DNA of 23,422 bases. It comes from Immundisolibacter sp. (GTDB lineage: Bacteria; Pseudomonadota; Gammaproteobacteria; Immundisolibacterales; Immundisolibacteraceae). The stretch covers positions 1-23,422 of the forward strand of contig NZ_JBFIII010000044.1 of NCBI RefSeq assembly GCF_041601295.1, in the 5' to 3' direction. Numbering within the stretch: the stretch's first letter is position 1; each line of letters opens with the position of its first letter. The notes beneath the pieces were generated by a model. It was not told the origin of the DNA. It worked only from the letters and a program-made list of their open reading frames with translations, and did not search any database. Of the stretch, positions 7,070-15,373 are shown one piece after another. Both the position numbers and the translations under genes were made by a program.

Positions 7070-8761
7070 CTACGACACCGCCTTTTCCAGCAGTGATTCG
7101 CGAGCGATCCGTTCCGACTTGTCCAGTGGAGTCGTGATCAGATCCACCGCTTCAGCGGCGGCATCCGCCATTGGCAGTAACACCAGGTCCACGCCGCGAC
7201 TGCGCAGGGCCTGCAGATCGTCGGGTTGGTGGATAGCCACGGCGATGCGTTGCTGGTACCCGTGGTCGCGCAAGGAATCCACCAGTGCCAGGCGTGGGTC
7301 ATCATGGGTCAAGCTGCCACCATGCACCGGAATAGCGCACACCACCCAGGTTGCGCTGCTCAACGGCAGCGCCTTGGCAAAGTCCGGGTCTGCTGCATCG
7401 CCGTAATGCGCTGGCAAACCCAATTGGCGCCAACGAGCAACCATCTCCGGGTCAAAGTCCACGCCCACCACGCTCAGGCCCCGTGCGCGCAGACCCTCGG
7501 CGATAGCGGTGCCGTAGCGCCCCAGACCGAAAATGATGACGTCCGCCCCCACCGGTAGCGGCTGTTCCTGGGCATGGCGGCCGGGATGGTCGCTCAACCA
7601 GCGCGCCAGCCACGGTTCAAGGCGTGCATAGATCGGCCCCGAATAAGTCACCAGGTAACTGCTGGCGCCAATACTGACCAGGCCCACAACCGTCACCAGT
7701 GCCTGCGTGGCGGTGTCGACCAGACCGGCCTGGACCGCCAAGGTCACCAGGATCAGCGAGAACTCACTGATCTGACCAACCGTAAGACTGGCCAGAAATG
7801 CCGTGCGCCGGCCGTACCCGGCCAAGCTCAGGATCGGCAGCACCAGCAGTGGCTTGCCGAGCAACACAAAAACCGACAGCGCCAGGGCCGGCAGCAGGCT
7901 GCCCTGCAACTGGCCAAAATCCAGGCTCGCGCCCAGGCTGACAAAAAAGAACAGCAGCAGAAAATCGCGCACGCTTGCCAGACGCGAGGCCAGCGCCTCG
8001 CGAAATGGCGTCGAGGCCAACGACACGCCGGCCAGCAAACCGCCCAGTTCCTTGCCCAAGCCCAGGGTGTCTGCCGTCCCTGCCAGCAAGGCGGCCCAGG
8101 CAATGGCAAAGGTCACCAGCAGCTCCGGCGAGCGCGCCAGGCGGGCCAGCAGCCCGTGCGCAAGGAACCGGATGAACAACAACACTGCCCCGACCAGCCC
8201 GGCCGCACCCAGCAAGGCCTGCGTCAGGCCGCTGTCCGTACCACCACGCAGCCCGGCCAGCAGGCCCATCAACACCACCACCAGCAAGTCCTGCGCGATC
8301 AGCAGGCCAAGCGCCACCCGGCCATGCAGCGAATCCACCTCGCCTTTGTCCCACAACAGCTTGATGACGATGATGGTGCTTGAGAAGGTCAGCACCACAC
8401 CAACGACCACCGCTGTTTGCGCCGCCATGCCCAGCGCCAGACACAGGACCGCGCCGATCAACCCGGTGAACACCACCTGCGCGCTGCCGGTTGCGAGCGC
8501 CACCGGTCCCAGCGTGCGCAGCAGCCCTGGATCAAGCTTGAGGCCAACCAGAAACAGCAGCACCGCCACGCCCAGCTCGCCGAGCACCTGTACGTGGACG
8601 GCGCTGGACACCACGCCCAGCACGTCCGGCCCAGCCACGATTCCAGCCACGATGAAAGCCACGATCAACGGCTGGCGCAGCCGCTGGCCGATAAAGCCAA
8701 GCAAGGCACCCAGCACCAGCAGGGCGGCAATCTCGTTGAAAACGCTATGCGCGGCAGTCAT
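7070..8761 (-). CDS. Kef/YbaL-type monovalent cation:proton antiporter (CPA2)
   Basis: A 563-residue inner-membrane transporter. Residues 1 to about 385 form roughly a dozen hydrophobic segments with CPA2 landmarks: GAxLGFIGQRLRQPLIVAFI near the start, FLVGLKLDPGLL, and the QD pair at 157-158 in LLIAQDLLVV. From about 405 follows a cytosolic RCK/TrkA-N domain with the nucleotide-binding GLGRYG (412-417) and an acidic end of the second strand (VDFD). It is likely a K+ or Na+/H+ antiporter gated by NAD(H) or a similar ligand; specificity cannot be read from sequence. It resembles YbaL more than KefB/KefC in lacking any visible ancillary protein gene. ATG at 8761; weak ribosome site. Confidence 0.9.
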   Translation of the reverse strand: MTAAHSVFNEIAALLVLGALLGFIGQRLRQPLIVAFIVAGIVAGPDVLGVVSSAVHVQVLGELGVAVLLFLVGLKLDPGLLRTLGPVALATGSAQVVFTGLIGAVLCLALGMAAQTAVVVGVVLTFSSTIIVIKLLWDKGEVDSLHGRVALGLLIAQDLLVVVLMGLLAGLRGGTDSGLTQALLGAAGLVGAVLLFIRFLAHGLLARLARSPELLVTFAIAWAALLAGTADTLGLGKELGGLLAGVSLASTPFREALASRLASVRDFLLLFFFVSLGASLDFGQLQGSLLPALALSVFVLLGKPLLVLPILSLAGYGRRTAFLASLTVGQISEFSLILVTLAVQAGLVDTATQALVTVVGLVSIGASSYLVTYSGPIYARLEPWLARWLSDHPGRHAQEQPLPVGADVIIFGLGRYGTAIAEGLRARGLSVVGVDFDPEMVARWRQLGLPAHYGDAADPDFAKALPLSSATWVVCAIPVHGGSLTHDDPRLALVDSLRDHGYQQRIAVAIHQPDDLQALRSRGVDLVLLPMADAAAEAVDLITTPLDKSERIARESLLEKAVS

Positions 8762-8883
8762 AAACGGGCACGGTCAGGTCGGGCACAGGCTGCCCTGCCG
8801 GAACACCAGCAACTTACCTGCCAGTTCTTGCAAATTCGTGACGCTTGGGACGGCGCCAGAAATCCGGGCCGGTAGCGCGCCGC

Positions 8884-9309
8884 TCAGAACGGCTTAACGA
8901 CGGTCAGGCATACCACCGCGATCAGGATTACCGTCGGCAGCTCGTTGAACACACGATAAAAACGCGCGCTGCGGCGGTTCTGGCCGTCGCGCAATTTGGC
9001 CATGTAGCGGCCACACAGCCAGTGGTAAACCACCAGCAAGCCCACCAGCAGCAACTTGGTGTGCAGCCAGCCGGCCTTGCTGTAGGCCGCCCACGCGTAG
9101 TCCACCAGCAAGGCCAGCCCGGCCAGCACGGTGACCACCGCGGCCGGCGTCATGATGGCCCAGAACAAGCGCCGTTCCATGATCTGAAAGCGCTGCCGCC
9201 CCGCTTGGTCGGTGCAATCAACGTGATAGACGAACAGCCGCGGCAGGTAAAACAGCCCGGCGAACCACGCCACCATGGCAATCAGGTGCAGGGACTTTAA
9301 CCACAGCAT
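8884..9309 (-). CDS. hemJ: Protoporphyrinogen IX oxidase HemJ
   Basis: A 141-residue, four-helix membrane protein of the HemJ (UPF0093) family, the oxygen-independent-looking haem-binding enzyme that oxidises protoporphyrinogen IX to protoporphyrin IX in many bacteria lacking HemG/HemY. It shows the characteristic LKSLHLIAMVAWFAGLFYLP opening with the conserved histidine H8, then PRLFVYH, RRL, KLLLVGLLVVYHW and a terminal NELPTVILIAVV...VVKPF. An AGGAG site 8 bases before the ATG supports the start. The gene begins 15 bases after the thioredoxin-like gene, so the two are probably co-transcribed. Confidence 0.92.
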   Translation of the reverse strand: MLWLKSLHLIAMVAWFAGLFYLPRLFVYHVDCTDQAGRQRFQIMERRLFWAIMTPAAVVTVLAGLALLVDYAWAAYSKAGWLHTKLLLVGLLVVYHWLCGRYMAKLRDGQNRRSARFYRVFNELPTVILIAVVCLTVVKPF

Positions 9310-9324
9310 CAGCTCATCTCCTTG

Positions 9325-9813
9325 TCAGGTACCGGCCAACAGGGGCAACAGCGCCACCCGCAGCTTGTCAATTGGCCACACACCCTCGTGTTTGGCCACA
9401 ATCTGCCCGGTGCCGTCCACCAGCAGGAACTGCGGCGTTTGCGGCGGCACGCCCAACCGCCGCACGATCCGGGCGCTGATGTCGATCGCCACCGGAAACG
9501 GCAGCTTCAGCACCTTGTGCGCCACCATCACCCGGTTGGGTGGGTCGTAGGGCATAGCCAGTGCAATCAGTTCAAGGCCCTTGGGGTGCAATTCCCGGTA
9601 CAGGCCCGACAAGTCGGGCATTTCAGCCACGCACGGCGCGCAGGTAGTGGCCCAGAACAAGATCAGCAGCGGCTGGCCGCGCAGCGCCTTGGTGCTCAGA
9701 ATGCGGCCGTCGGTGATGGTAAAGGCCAGGTCGTCCGGCAAACGATCGGTGGCGGCATGGACCGGACCAACAAGCAGGCACAGGGTCAAGGCTGAGGTGA
9801 GCAAATAACGCAT
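9325..9813 (-). CDS. Secreted TlpA-like thioredoxin-fold protein
   Basis: A 162-residue protein from the ATG at 9813. Residues 1-20 form a signal peptide (hydrophobic ALTLCLLVG, then VHA before the likely cleavage site), so it acts in the periplasm, possibly membrane-tethered. The thioredoxin core has the active site WATTCAPC (C58 and C61), and QTPQF carries the cis-proline. This is the TlpA/ResA class, which reduces specific periplasmic disulfides, often in cytochrome c maturation; the partner here is unknown. Pairing with hemJ is suggestive of a haem-related role but is inference. The open frame extends to 9909, but the signal peptide defines the later start. Confidence 0.85.
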   Translation of the reverse strand: MRYLLTSALTLCLLVGPVHAATDRLPDDLAFTITDGRILSTKALRGQPLLILFWATTCAPCVAEMPDLSGLYRELHPKGLELIALAMPYDPPNRVMVAHKVLKLPFPVAIDISARIVRRLGVPPQTPQFLLVDGTGQIVAKHEGVWPIDKLRVALLPLLAGT

Positions 9814-9920
9814 TTTCGCCAGAACTCCAATGGAGCCGCTATTGTGCCAGTCAGCGCCATGAGCCAAGGGGCCGTGGCGCCACAGCACCACAGAGCCTTC
9901 GGCGCTCACGCGGCAGCGCG

Positions 9921-9926
9921 TAAAAT
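9921..9926 (+). promoter_or_regulatory. Possible -10 element of the cimA promoter
   Basis: TAAAAT lies 34 bases before the cimA GTG in the 147-base divergent gap between the thioredoxin-like gene and cimA. The matching -35 position (9898-9903, TTCGGC, 17-base spacer) is a weak match, so this is tentative. Confidence 0.3.
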
Positions 9927-9960
9927 GGCGCTTTGCTCGATTATGTCAGGGTAAGCGACT

Positions 9961-11571
9961 GTGTCTGCGCCGCGCATTTTTGTTTACGACAGCACGCTGC
10001 GCGACGGCCAGCAGACGCAGGGGATCGATTTTTCGGTCGGCGACAAGCTGGCCATCGCCCGCGAGCTGGATCACCTGGGCGTCGATTACATCGAGGCCGG
10101 CTGGCCGGGCGCCAATCCGACCGACGATGCCGTGTTCGCGGCTGCGCCCACGTTCAAGCGCGCCCGTCTGGTCGCGTTCGGCATGACCCGTCGGCCTGGC
10201 CGGCTGGCCACTGAAGACCCAGGCCTCGCGCGTCTGATCGACAGCGGCGCACCGGCTGTCTGCCTGGTGGGCAAGACCTGGGACTTTCACGTCACAGTGG
10301 CGCTGCGCACCACGCCGGAGGAAAACCTTGCCATGATCGAGGACAGCCTCGCCCTGTGCGCCGCGGCCGGACGCGAGGCGATCTTCGACGCCGAGCATTT
10401 CTTTGACGGCTACAAGGCCAATCCGGCCTATGCGCTCGATTGCCTCCAGGCCGGTTTGCGTGGCGGCGCGCGCTGGATTGTGCTGTGCGACACCAACGGC
10501 GGCAGCCTGCCGCACGAGGTCGAAGCCATCGTCGGCGCCGTCGCCAGGATCATCCCTGGCGACCGACTCGGCATCCACTGCCACAACGATACCGAAAACG
10601 CCGTCGCCAACAGCCTGGCCGCGGTACGCGCCGGAGTTCGGCAAGTGCAGGGCACGCTCAACGGCCTCGGCGAGCGCTGTGGGAACGCCAACCTGATCTC
10701 GCTGCTGCCCACGCTGATGTTGAAACTCGGCTACGGCACCGGCCTTGACGAGGCGGACCTGGGCCACCTGACGCATGCCTCGCGCTTCGTCGACGAGCGC
10801 CTGAATCGCACCCCGAACCGGCATGCGCCGTACGTGGGCGAGAACGCCTTCGCCCATAAGGGCGGCTTGCATGTGTCGGCGGTCGAGAAGGACCCGCGCA
10901 GCTACGAGCACATCGCGCCCGAGCGGGTCGGCAACCACCGCAAGATTCTGGTCTCGGATCAGGCCGGACGGGCCAATGTGTTGGCCTTGCTGGACGAGGT
11001 GGGCCTGGAACTGGCGCCGGACGACCCCCGGGTCGCCAAGCTGGTGATCCTGGTCAAGGCCCGCGAGCTTGAGGGTTATACCTATGATGGCGCCGAAGCC
11101 AGCTTCGAGTTGCTGGCGCGGCAGTTACTTGAGGGCCTGCCACAGTATTTTGAGCTAGACAGCTTTCGCGTCATCGACCAGCGCCAGCTCCTGGACAGCC
11201 AGCTGGTCACGCTATCCGAAGCCACCATGAAAGTGCGCGTATCGGGCGAAATGCACATGACCGTAGCCGAGGGCAACGGCCCGGTTAACGCGCTTGACCG
11301 CGCTCTGCGCCATGCGCTGCTGTCGGCCTATCCGACCCTGGCCGAGCTGGTACTTACCGACTACAAGGTGCGGATTCTGGAGTCCGGTGCCGGCACCGGT
11401 GCGGTCACGCGGGTAATGCTCGAATGCAGCGACGCCAGTCGTCGTCGCTGGACCACCGTCGGCGCCTCCACCAACGTCATTGAAGCATCCTGGCAGGCGC
11501 TGTCGGACGCCATCACCTACAAGCTCTGGCACGACGCGGTGGGTAACGGCGCCACTGGCGAAGGAATCTGA
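9961..11571 (+). CDS. cimA: (R)-citramalate synthase
   Basis: Condenses pyruvate with acetyl-CoA to (R)-citramalate, giving 2-oxobutyrate for isoleucine without threonine deaminase. The 536-residue DRE-TIM metallolyase starts with VYDSTLRDGQQTQGIDFSV. It has metal ligands D10, H206 and H208 (HCHND), the LNGLGERCGNAN loop and a C-terminal LeuA-type regulatory domain from about residue 400, likely for isoleucine feedback. IEAGWPGANPTDD and the overall pattern match the TIGR00977 citramalate synthase type rather than 2-isopropylmalate or homocitrate synthase. GTG start, weak ribosome site. It stands alone, not with leuCD or ilv genes. Confidence 0.95.
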   Translation: MSAPRIFVYDSTLRDGQQTQGIDFSVGDKLAIARELDHLGVDYIEAGWPGANPTDDAVFAAAPTFKRARLVAFGMTRRPGRLATEDPGLARLIDSGAPAVCLVGKTWDFHVTVALRTTPEENLAMIEDSLALCAAAGREAIFDAEHFFDGYKANPAYALDCLQAGLRGGARWIVLCDTNGGSLPHEVEAIVGAVARIIPGDRLGIHCHNDTENAVANSLAAVRAGVRQVQGTLNGLGERCGNANLISLLPTLMLKLGYGTGLDEADLGHLTHASRFVDERLNRTPNRHAPYVGENAFAHKGGLHVSAVEKDPRSYEHIAPERVGNHRKILVSDQAGRANVLALLDEVGLELAPDDPRVAKLVILVKARELEGYTYDGAEASFELLARQLLEGLPQYFELDSFRVIDQRQLLDSQLVTLSEATMKVRVSGEMHMTVAEGNGPVNALDRALRHALLSAYPTLAELVLTDYKVRILESGAGTGAVTRVMLECSDASRRRWTTVGASTNVIEASWQALSDAITYKLWHDAVGNGATGEGI

Positions 11572-11609
11572 AACTCGGACGTTCCGGATTCCTTGGTTGA
11601 TTCAGATTC
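11564..11609 (+). other. Inverted repeats at the cimA 3' end
   Basis: Arms 11564-11572 and 11601-11609 are exact 9-base reverse complements overlapping the cimA stop. A second pair, 11561-11568 with 11587-11594, would compete with it. No U-run follows, so if it ends cimA transcription it is not a canonical intrinsic terminator. Confidence 0.4.
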
Positions 11610-11635
11610 GCGGCAAGATAACGACGTCAATCATC

Positions 11636-11729
11636 GCGTAGGTTGGCTTGGACACGAAGCGCCGTAACCCAACAACTATCGCCATCTGCCGCAGATCGTC
11701 GGGTTATGGCAACGCCTGACCCAACCCGC
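11636..11729. repeat. Degenerate palindromic intergenic repeat
   Basis: The segment begins GCGTAGGTTGG and ends ACCCAACCCGC, with inner GTAACCCAAC (11664-11673) and GTCGGGTTA (11698-11706). The two halves are therefore imperfect reverse complements around a small ATCTGC/GCAGAT palindrome at 11684-11696. GTAGGTTGGG...AACCCAAC palindromes are a type of dispersed intergenic repeat I know from many proteobacterial genomes. It sits between the convergent cimA and orn genes, where such repeats are tolerated. Assignment to a named family would need genome-wide copies. Confidence 0.55.
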
Positions 11730-11779
11730 ACAGTCGTGCCTTCAATGCGAACGGAATGCGACGCCCCGGATGGACGTAT

Positions 11780-12325
11780 TCAGACTTTGAGCAAATGCTC
11801 GCGATAGTGGCGCAGCTCGCGGATCGAGTCGTGCACATCTTCCAGCGCCTGGTGCGATGAACGCTTCTTGAACGAAGCCAGGACATCCGGCGCCCAGCGC
11901 TGGGCAAGTTCCTTCAGCGTGCTGACGTCAAGGTTGCGGTAGTGGAAGTAGGCTTCCAGCTCCGGCATCAGGCGCGCCATGAAGCGCCGGTCCTGACAGA
12001 TGCTGCTGCCACACATTGGCGACTCGTTACGCCCGACATGTCGGCGCAGGAAATCCAGCGTCTGGCGCTCCGCCTCGGCGGTGTCCACGGTCGAACTGCG
12101 AACCCGCTCAACCAGCCCGGTCTTGGTGTGCTGCCGGGTGTTCCACTCGTCCATGCCGGACAGCATTTCCTCGGTGGTGCGCACCGCCAGCACCGGGCCT
12201 TCGCCGAGCACGTTAAGGTCCGCGTCGGTGACCACGGTGGCGATCTCGATAATGGCATCCCACCCTGTATCGAGCCCGGTCATTTCGAGGTCAATCCAGA
12301 TCAGCGGGCCGGGTTTGGGAGGCAT
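11780..12325 (-). CDS. orn: Oligoribonuclease
   Basis: 3'-to-5' exonuclease that degrades di- to short oligoribonucleotides, including pGpG from cyclic-di-GMP turnover. From the ATG at 12325 the protein is 181 residues, as in E. coli Orn. DEDDh motifs are visible: WIDLEMTGLD with D12 and E14, a middle aspartate in CQDRRFM, and HQALEDVHDS with the final histidine and aspartate. The open frame extends 12 codons upstream, but only the MPPKPGPLIWIDLEM start matches family length. It is convergent with cimA across the palindromic repeat. Confidence 0.95.
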   Translation of the reverse strand: MPPKPGPLIWIDLEMTGLDTGWDAIIEIATVVTDADLNVLGEGPVLAVRTTEEMLSGMDEWNTRQHTKTGLVERVRSSTVDTAEAERQTLDFLRRHVGRNESPMCGSSICQDRRFMARLMPELEAYFHYRNLDVSTLKELAQRWAPDVLASFKKRSSHQALEDVHDSIRELRHYREHLLKV

Positions 12326-12408
12326 CAGACATCCAGTGTGGCAAATACAGACAGCGGCCACCCCGACGTAACGGCAGGCGACAGCAAGGGGAAAGCTAGC
12401 GGTCGTGG

Positions 12409-12417
12409 ACTATAACA
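12409..12417 (-). promoter_or_regulatory. Putative extended -10 promoter element for orn
   Basis: On the minus strand TGTTATAGT matches an extended -10 (TG-N-TATAAT-like) 83 bases before the orn ATG and downstream of the recR stop. No good -35 hexamer is visible, as is usual for extended -10 promoters. Confidence 0.4.
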
Positions 12418-12441
12418 TGCAGCGCCGAGCCACCTGTCGCC

Positions 12442-13044
12442 TCATTCCACGTAATCGCGCCGGCCGTTAAGCGCCTGACGCAAGGTGCCGCCATCCACGT
12501 ATTCCAGCTCGCCGCCCATGGGCACGCCATGGGCGATCCGGGTGCTGCGAATGCCGCGGTCACGCGCCAGTTCGGCCAGATAATGGGCCGTGGCTTCGCC
12601 CTCGACCGTGGGATTGGTGGCCAGGATCAGTTCCCGCACCTCACCCTGCTCCAGGCGCTGTTGCAGGCGGTGCAGTTCAAGCTCCTCGGGCCCGATACCG
12701 TCCAGCGGCGACAGGTGGCCGTGCAATACGTAATAAAGACCCTGATAGCCCGCCGCCTGGTCAATGGCCTGCACATCGGCGGGACTCTCCACCACACACA
12801 GCAGGGCACGATCGCGCTGCGGCGAGCTGCAAACCGCGCAGATCTCCTGCTCGGTGAGGTTGCGGCACAACTGGCAGCGGCCGATGCGGTCCATGGCCTC
12901 GATCAGCACCTGAGCCAGGCGCCGGCCGCCGTCGCGATCACGCACCAGCAGGTGGAAAGCCATGCGCCGGGCAGACTTCGGACCCACCCCAGGCAAACGC
13001 TGCAGAGCGCCCACCAGGCTGTCGATCAAGCCGCCGTGCGCCAT
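12442..13044 (-). CDS. recR: Recombination protein RecR
   Basis: Works with RecO (and RecF) in gap repair, forming a ring clamp on DNA. The 200-residue protein has a helix-hairpin-helix near LQRLPGVGPKSARRMAFHLL, a zinc finger with C57, C60, C69 and C72 (CQLC...CAVC), a Toprim domain starting LLCVVESPADV and the C-terminal ARGIP-like segment STRIAHGVPMGGELEYVD. The ATG lies 7 bases after the ybaB stop, forming the conserved dnaX–ybaB–recR operon. Confidence 0.97.
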   Translation of the reverse strand: MAHGGLIDSLVGALQRLPGVGPKSARRMAFHLLVRDRDGGRRLAQVLIEAMDRIGRCQLCRNLTEQEICAVCSSPQRDRALLCVVESPADVQAIDQAAGYQGLYYVLHGHLSPLDGIGPEELELHRLQQRLEQGEVRELILATNPTVEGEATAHYLAELARDRGIRSTRIAHGVPMGGELEYVDGGTLRQALNGRRDYVE

Positions 13045-13051
13045 CCGAACC

Positions 13052-13372
13052 TCAGAACGGCAGGTTAATGCCGGGCATATTCAGACCGCCCAGCGCGCCG
13101 CCCATATGCTCCTGCGTCGCCTGTTCCACCTTGCGCAGAGCGTCGTTGACCGCCGCCGCGACCATATCCTCAAGCATGTCGCGATCGTCGCCGAGCAGAC
13201 TGGGGTCGATACTGACGCGGCGCACCTGATGGTTGCAGCTCATGGTCACGCCGACCAGACCACCACCAGCGGCACCGCTGACTTCAATGGCCGCCAATGC
13301 CTGCTGCGCTTTTTGCATCGCTTCCTGCATGCGCTGCGCCTGCTGCACGAGCTGATTCATGTTGCCTTTCAT
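13052..13372 (-). CDS. ybaB: Nucleoid-associated protein YbaB/EbfC
   Basis: Small DNA-binding protein, 106 residues, of the YbaB/EbfC family, which forms tweezer-like dimers. The N-terminal helix is QLVQQAQRMQEAMQKAQ, and the central strands include VTMSCNHQVRRVSIDPSLL. The C-terminus is glycine/methionine-rich (GGALGGLNMPGINLPF). AGAGGA precedes the ATG by about 6 bases. It lies between dnaX (34 bases upstream) and recR (7 bases downstream), its usual place. Confidence 0.95.
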   Translation of the reverse strand: MKGNMNQLVQQAQRMQEAMQKAQQALAAIEVSGAAGGGLVGVTMSCNHQVRRVSIDPSLLGDDRDMLEDMVAAAVNDALRKVEQATQEHMGGALGGLNMPGINLPF

Positions 13373-13406
13373 GCGATTTCCTCTTAGCGTTCGCTGGGCT
13401 GCAAGT

Positions 13407-15038
13407 CTACTCGCCGGTTGCCGCCGAGCCGTCGATAATGCGCGCGTCCAGGGTGTCGATCAGACCACTGACGACCGGATCACTTTCCAGTGCCGCCCGC
13501 GCCTGTGCCTGCCGGGCAGCGACCGCACGCGCCGTGATCTGCGCCGGCGTGTCGCCGTTTGCCTCGGCGCCCGCAAAATCAACGCGCGCCGGCTGGCCGA
13601 GCAGCCCCGACAGGGCATCGATCAACGCCTGTTTCGCCGATGGCGTCAACAGCGCGCGACTGCGCGCGTCCACGGTCAGGTCAAAGCGTTCGCCCTGCCG
13701 TCGCAGCAGCGTGCAGTGCTGGGCCAACTGCGCGCCCGCACCCCGCAAATTCAGTCGCGCCACCAGCGCCGCCCAGTCGTCGGTATCTGCCGCCGGGTCT
13801 GCCTCGGGCCGCGCAGCCTTGGCAACAGGCGGCACCGGGGGCGGTGGTGACACGATGGGCGCAGCCACCGGGCCGGTGGGCTCCGGCCGTGAAGCAGTGG
13901 GCGTGGCGCTTGGCCGCGTCGCACGCGTGGCCGGGACCGGCGGCATCTCGGCGGTCGCCGGTCGAAACACCAGCAGCCGCAACAGCACCATCTCAAGACC
14001 ACTGGCCGGGTCCGGCGCCAGCGGCAAATCGCGCCGGCCGGTCAAGGCCATCTGGTAATACAGCTGGACATCCTCGGCGGCAATGCGTTCGGCGAGCGCC
14101 TGCACCACCACGGGGTCAGCATCTGCCGCCAGGGTCGCCTCGGGCACCGCCTGGCGCACGGCCACCTGGTGCAACAGGCGCAGCAGGTCTTCGAGTACCG
14201 AACTGGCGTCGGCGGCCTGGGCGTTGACCTCGGCCACAGCCGCCAGCAACGCCGGGCCATCGCCGTCCGCCAGCGCGTTCAGCAGGCGCACGCCGAAGCT
14301 GCGATCCAGTGTGCCCAGCATGGCCTGTACGGCGGGCGCGTGCAGCTCGCCGCCGCCATGCGCCAGCGCCTGGTCGAGCAAGCTCAGCGCGTCACGCATG
14401 CTGCCGGCGGCGGCGCGCGACAGCAGATCCACCGCCAGCTCGTCGACCGCGACGTTCTCGGCCATCAACACGCGGCTCAACTGCCCGCTCACCTGCTCCG
14501 GGGTCAACGCGCGCAGGTTGAACTGCAGGCAACGCGACAGAATAGTCGGCGGGATCTTCTGCGGGTCGGTCGTGGCAAGCAGGAACTTGATGTGCGGCGG
14601 CGGCTCCTCAAGTGTCTTGAGCAACGCGTTGAAACTGCTCTTGGAGAACATGTGTACCTCATCGATGAGGTACACCTTGTAGCGGCCCTGGGTCGGGGCG
14701 TACTGCACGTTGTCCAGAAGCTCACGGGTATCGTCCACACCTGTGCGCGAGGCGGCATCGACCTCGATCAGGTCCATGAAGCGTCCGGCATCGATCGCGG
14801 CGCAGGCCGCGCATACACCGCACGGCTCGGCACTGACGCCTTGATCGCAGTTGAGCGCCTTGGCGAACAGCCGCGCCACGGTGGTCTTGCCCACGCCACG
14901 GGTGCCGGTAAACAAGTAAGCGTGGTGCAGGCGATCGCTGGCCAGCGCGTTGCCCAGAGCCCGGCGCACATGCTCCTGACCGACCATGTCGGCGAAGCGG
15001 CGTGGGCGCCACTTGCGGGCCAGCGCCTGGTAACTCAT
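13407..15038 (-). CDS. dnaX: DNA polymerase III subunit tau (DnaX)
   Basis: AAA+ clamp-loader ATPase that loads the beta sliding clamp and links the polymerases at the fork. The 543-residue protein has Walker A GTRGVGKT (45-52), a zinc module C64, C73, C76, C79, Walker B LIDEVHM (D126, E127), sensor 1 LLATTDPQKIP and the arginine-finger SRC. A proline/alanine-rich linker (about 380-430) precedes the C-terminal tau-specific domain. No A-AAA-AAG-type slippery heptamer is visible in the linker region, so a frameshifted gamma form as in E. coli is not predicted. SRP RNA and tRNA-Ser lie just upstream. Confidence 0.96.
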   Translation of the reverse strand: MSYQALARKWRPRRFADMVGQEHVRRALGNALASDRLHHAYLFTGTRGVGKTTVARLFAKALNCDQGVSAEPCGVCAACAAIDAGRFMDLIEVDAASRTGVDDTRELLDNVQYAPTQGRYKVYLIDEVHMFSKSSFNALLKTLEEPPPHIKFLLATTDPQKIPPTILSRCLQFNLRALTPEQVSGQLSRVLMAENVAVDELAVDLLSRAAAGSMRDALSLLDQALAHGGGELHAPAVQAMLGTLDRSFGVRLLNALADGDGPALLAAVAEVNAQAADASSVLEDLLRLLHQVAVRQAVPEATLAADADPVVVQALAERIAAEDVQLYYQMALTGRRDLPLAPDPASGLEMVLLRLLVFRPATAEMPPVPATRATRPSATPTASRPEPTGPVAAPIVSPPPPVPPVAKAARPEADPAADTDDWAALVARLNLRGAGAQLAQHCTLLRRQGERFDLTVDARSRALLTPSAKQALIDALSGLLGQPARVDFAGAEANGDTPAQITARAVAARQAQARAALESDPVVSGLIDTLDARIIDGSAATGE

Positions 15039-15061
15039 GTGGCGATCGGGTTCGCTAGGGC

Positions 15062-15172
<111 letters not shown>

Positions 15173-15206
15173 ATAGAACATGGCGGCCTGGGACAACATA
15201 CAAGAC

Positions 15207-15297
15207 TGGCGGAGAGGGAGGGATTCGAACCCTCGATACGCTTTTGACGTATACACACTTTCCAGGCGTGCTCCTTCAACCACTCGGACACCTCTCC
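15207..15297 (-). tRNA. serX: tRNA-Ser (anticodon GGA)
   Basis: A 91-base tRNA with encoded CCA. The acceptor pairs GGAGAGG with CCTCTCC, followed by discriminator G and CCA. The D-arm is GTGTCCGAGTGG, and the anticodon loop TGGAAAG gives anticodon GGA at 15261-15263, reading UCC/UCU. The long variable arm (TATACG...CGTATCG) is the class II serine hallmark, and the T-arm is GGTTCGAATCC. It is very close to E. coli tRNA-Ser GGA in the anticodon and T arms. Probably co-transcribed with ffs. Confidence 0.97.
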
Positions 15298-15342
15298 GGG
15301 AATCGGCCCCAGCCGCAAGGAGCATCGAGCGCGGCCAGTGCA

Positions 15343-15368
15343 GGCGCGGACCGTGTGCGATCCGCGCC
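15343..15368 (-). terminator. GC-rich stem-loop after rpsD
   Basis: On the minus strand GGCGCGGA and TCCGCGCC form a perfect 8-bp stem with a 10-base loop, starting 5 bases after the S4 stop codon. No U-tract follows, so it may be a weak or factor-dependent terminator or a 3'-end stabiliser. Confidence 0.4.
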
Positions 15369-15373
15369 GGTGG

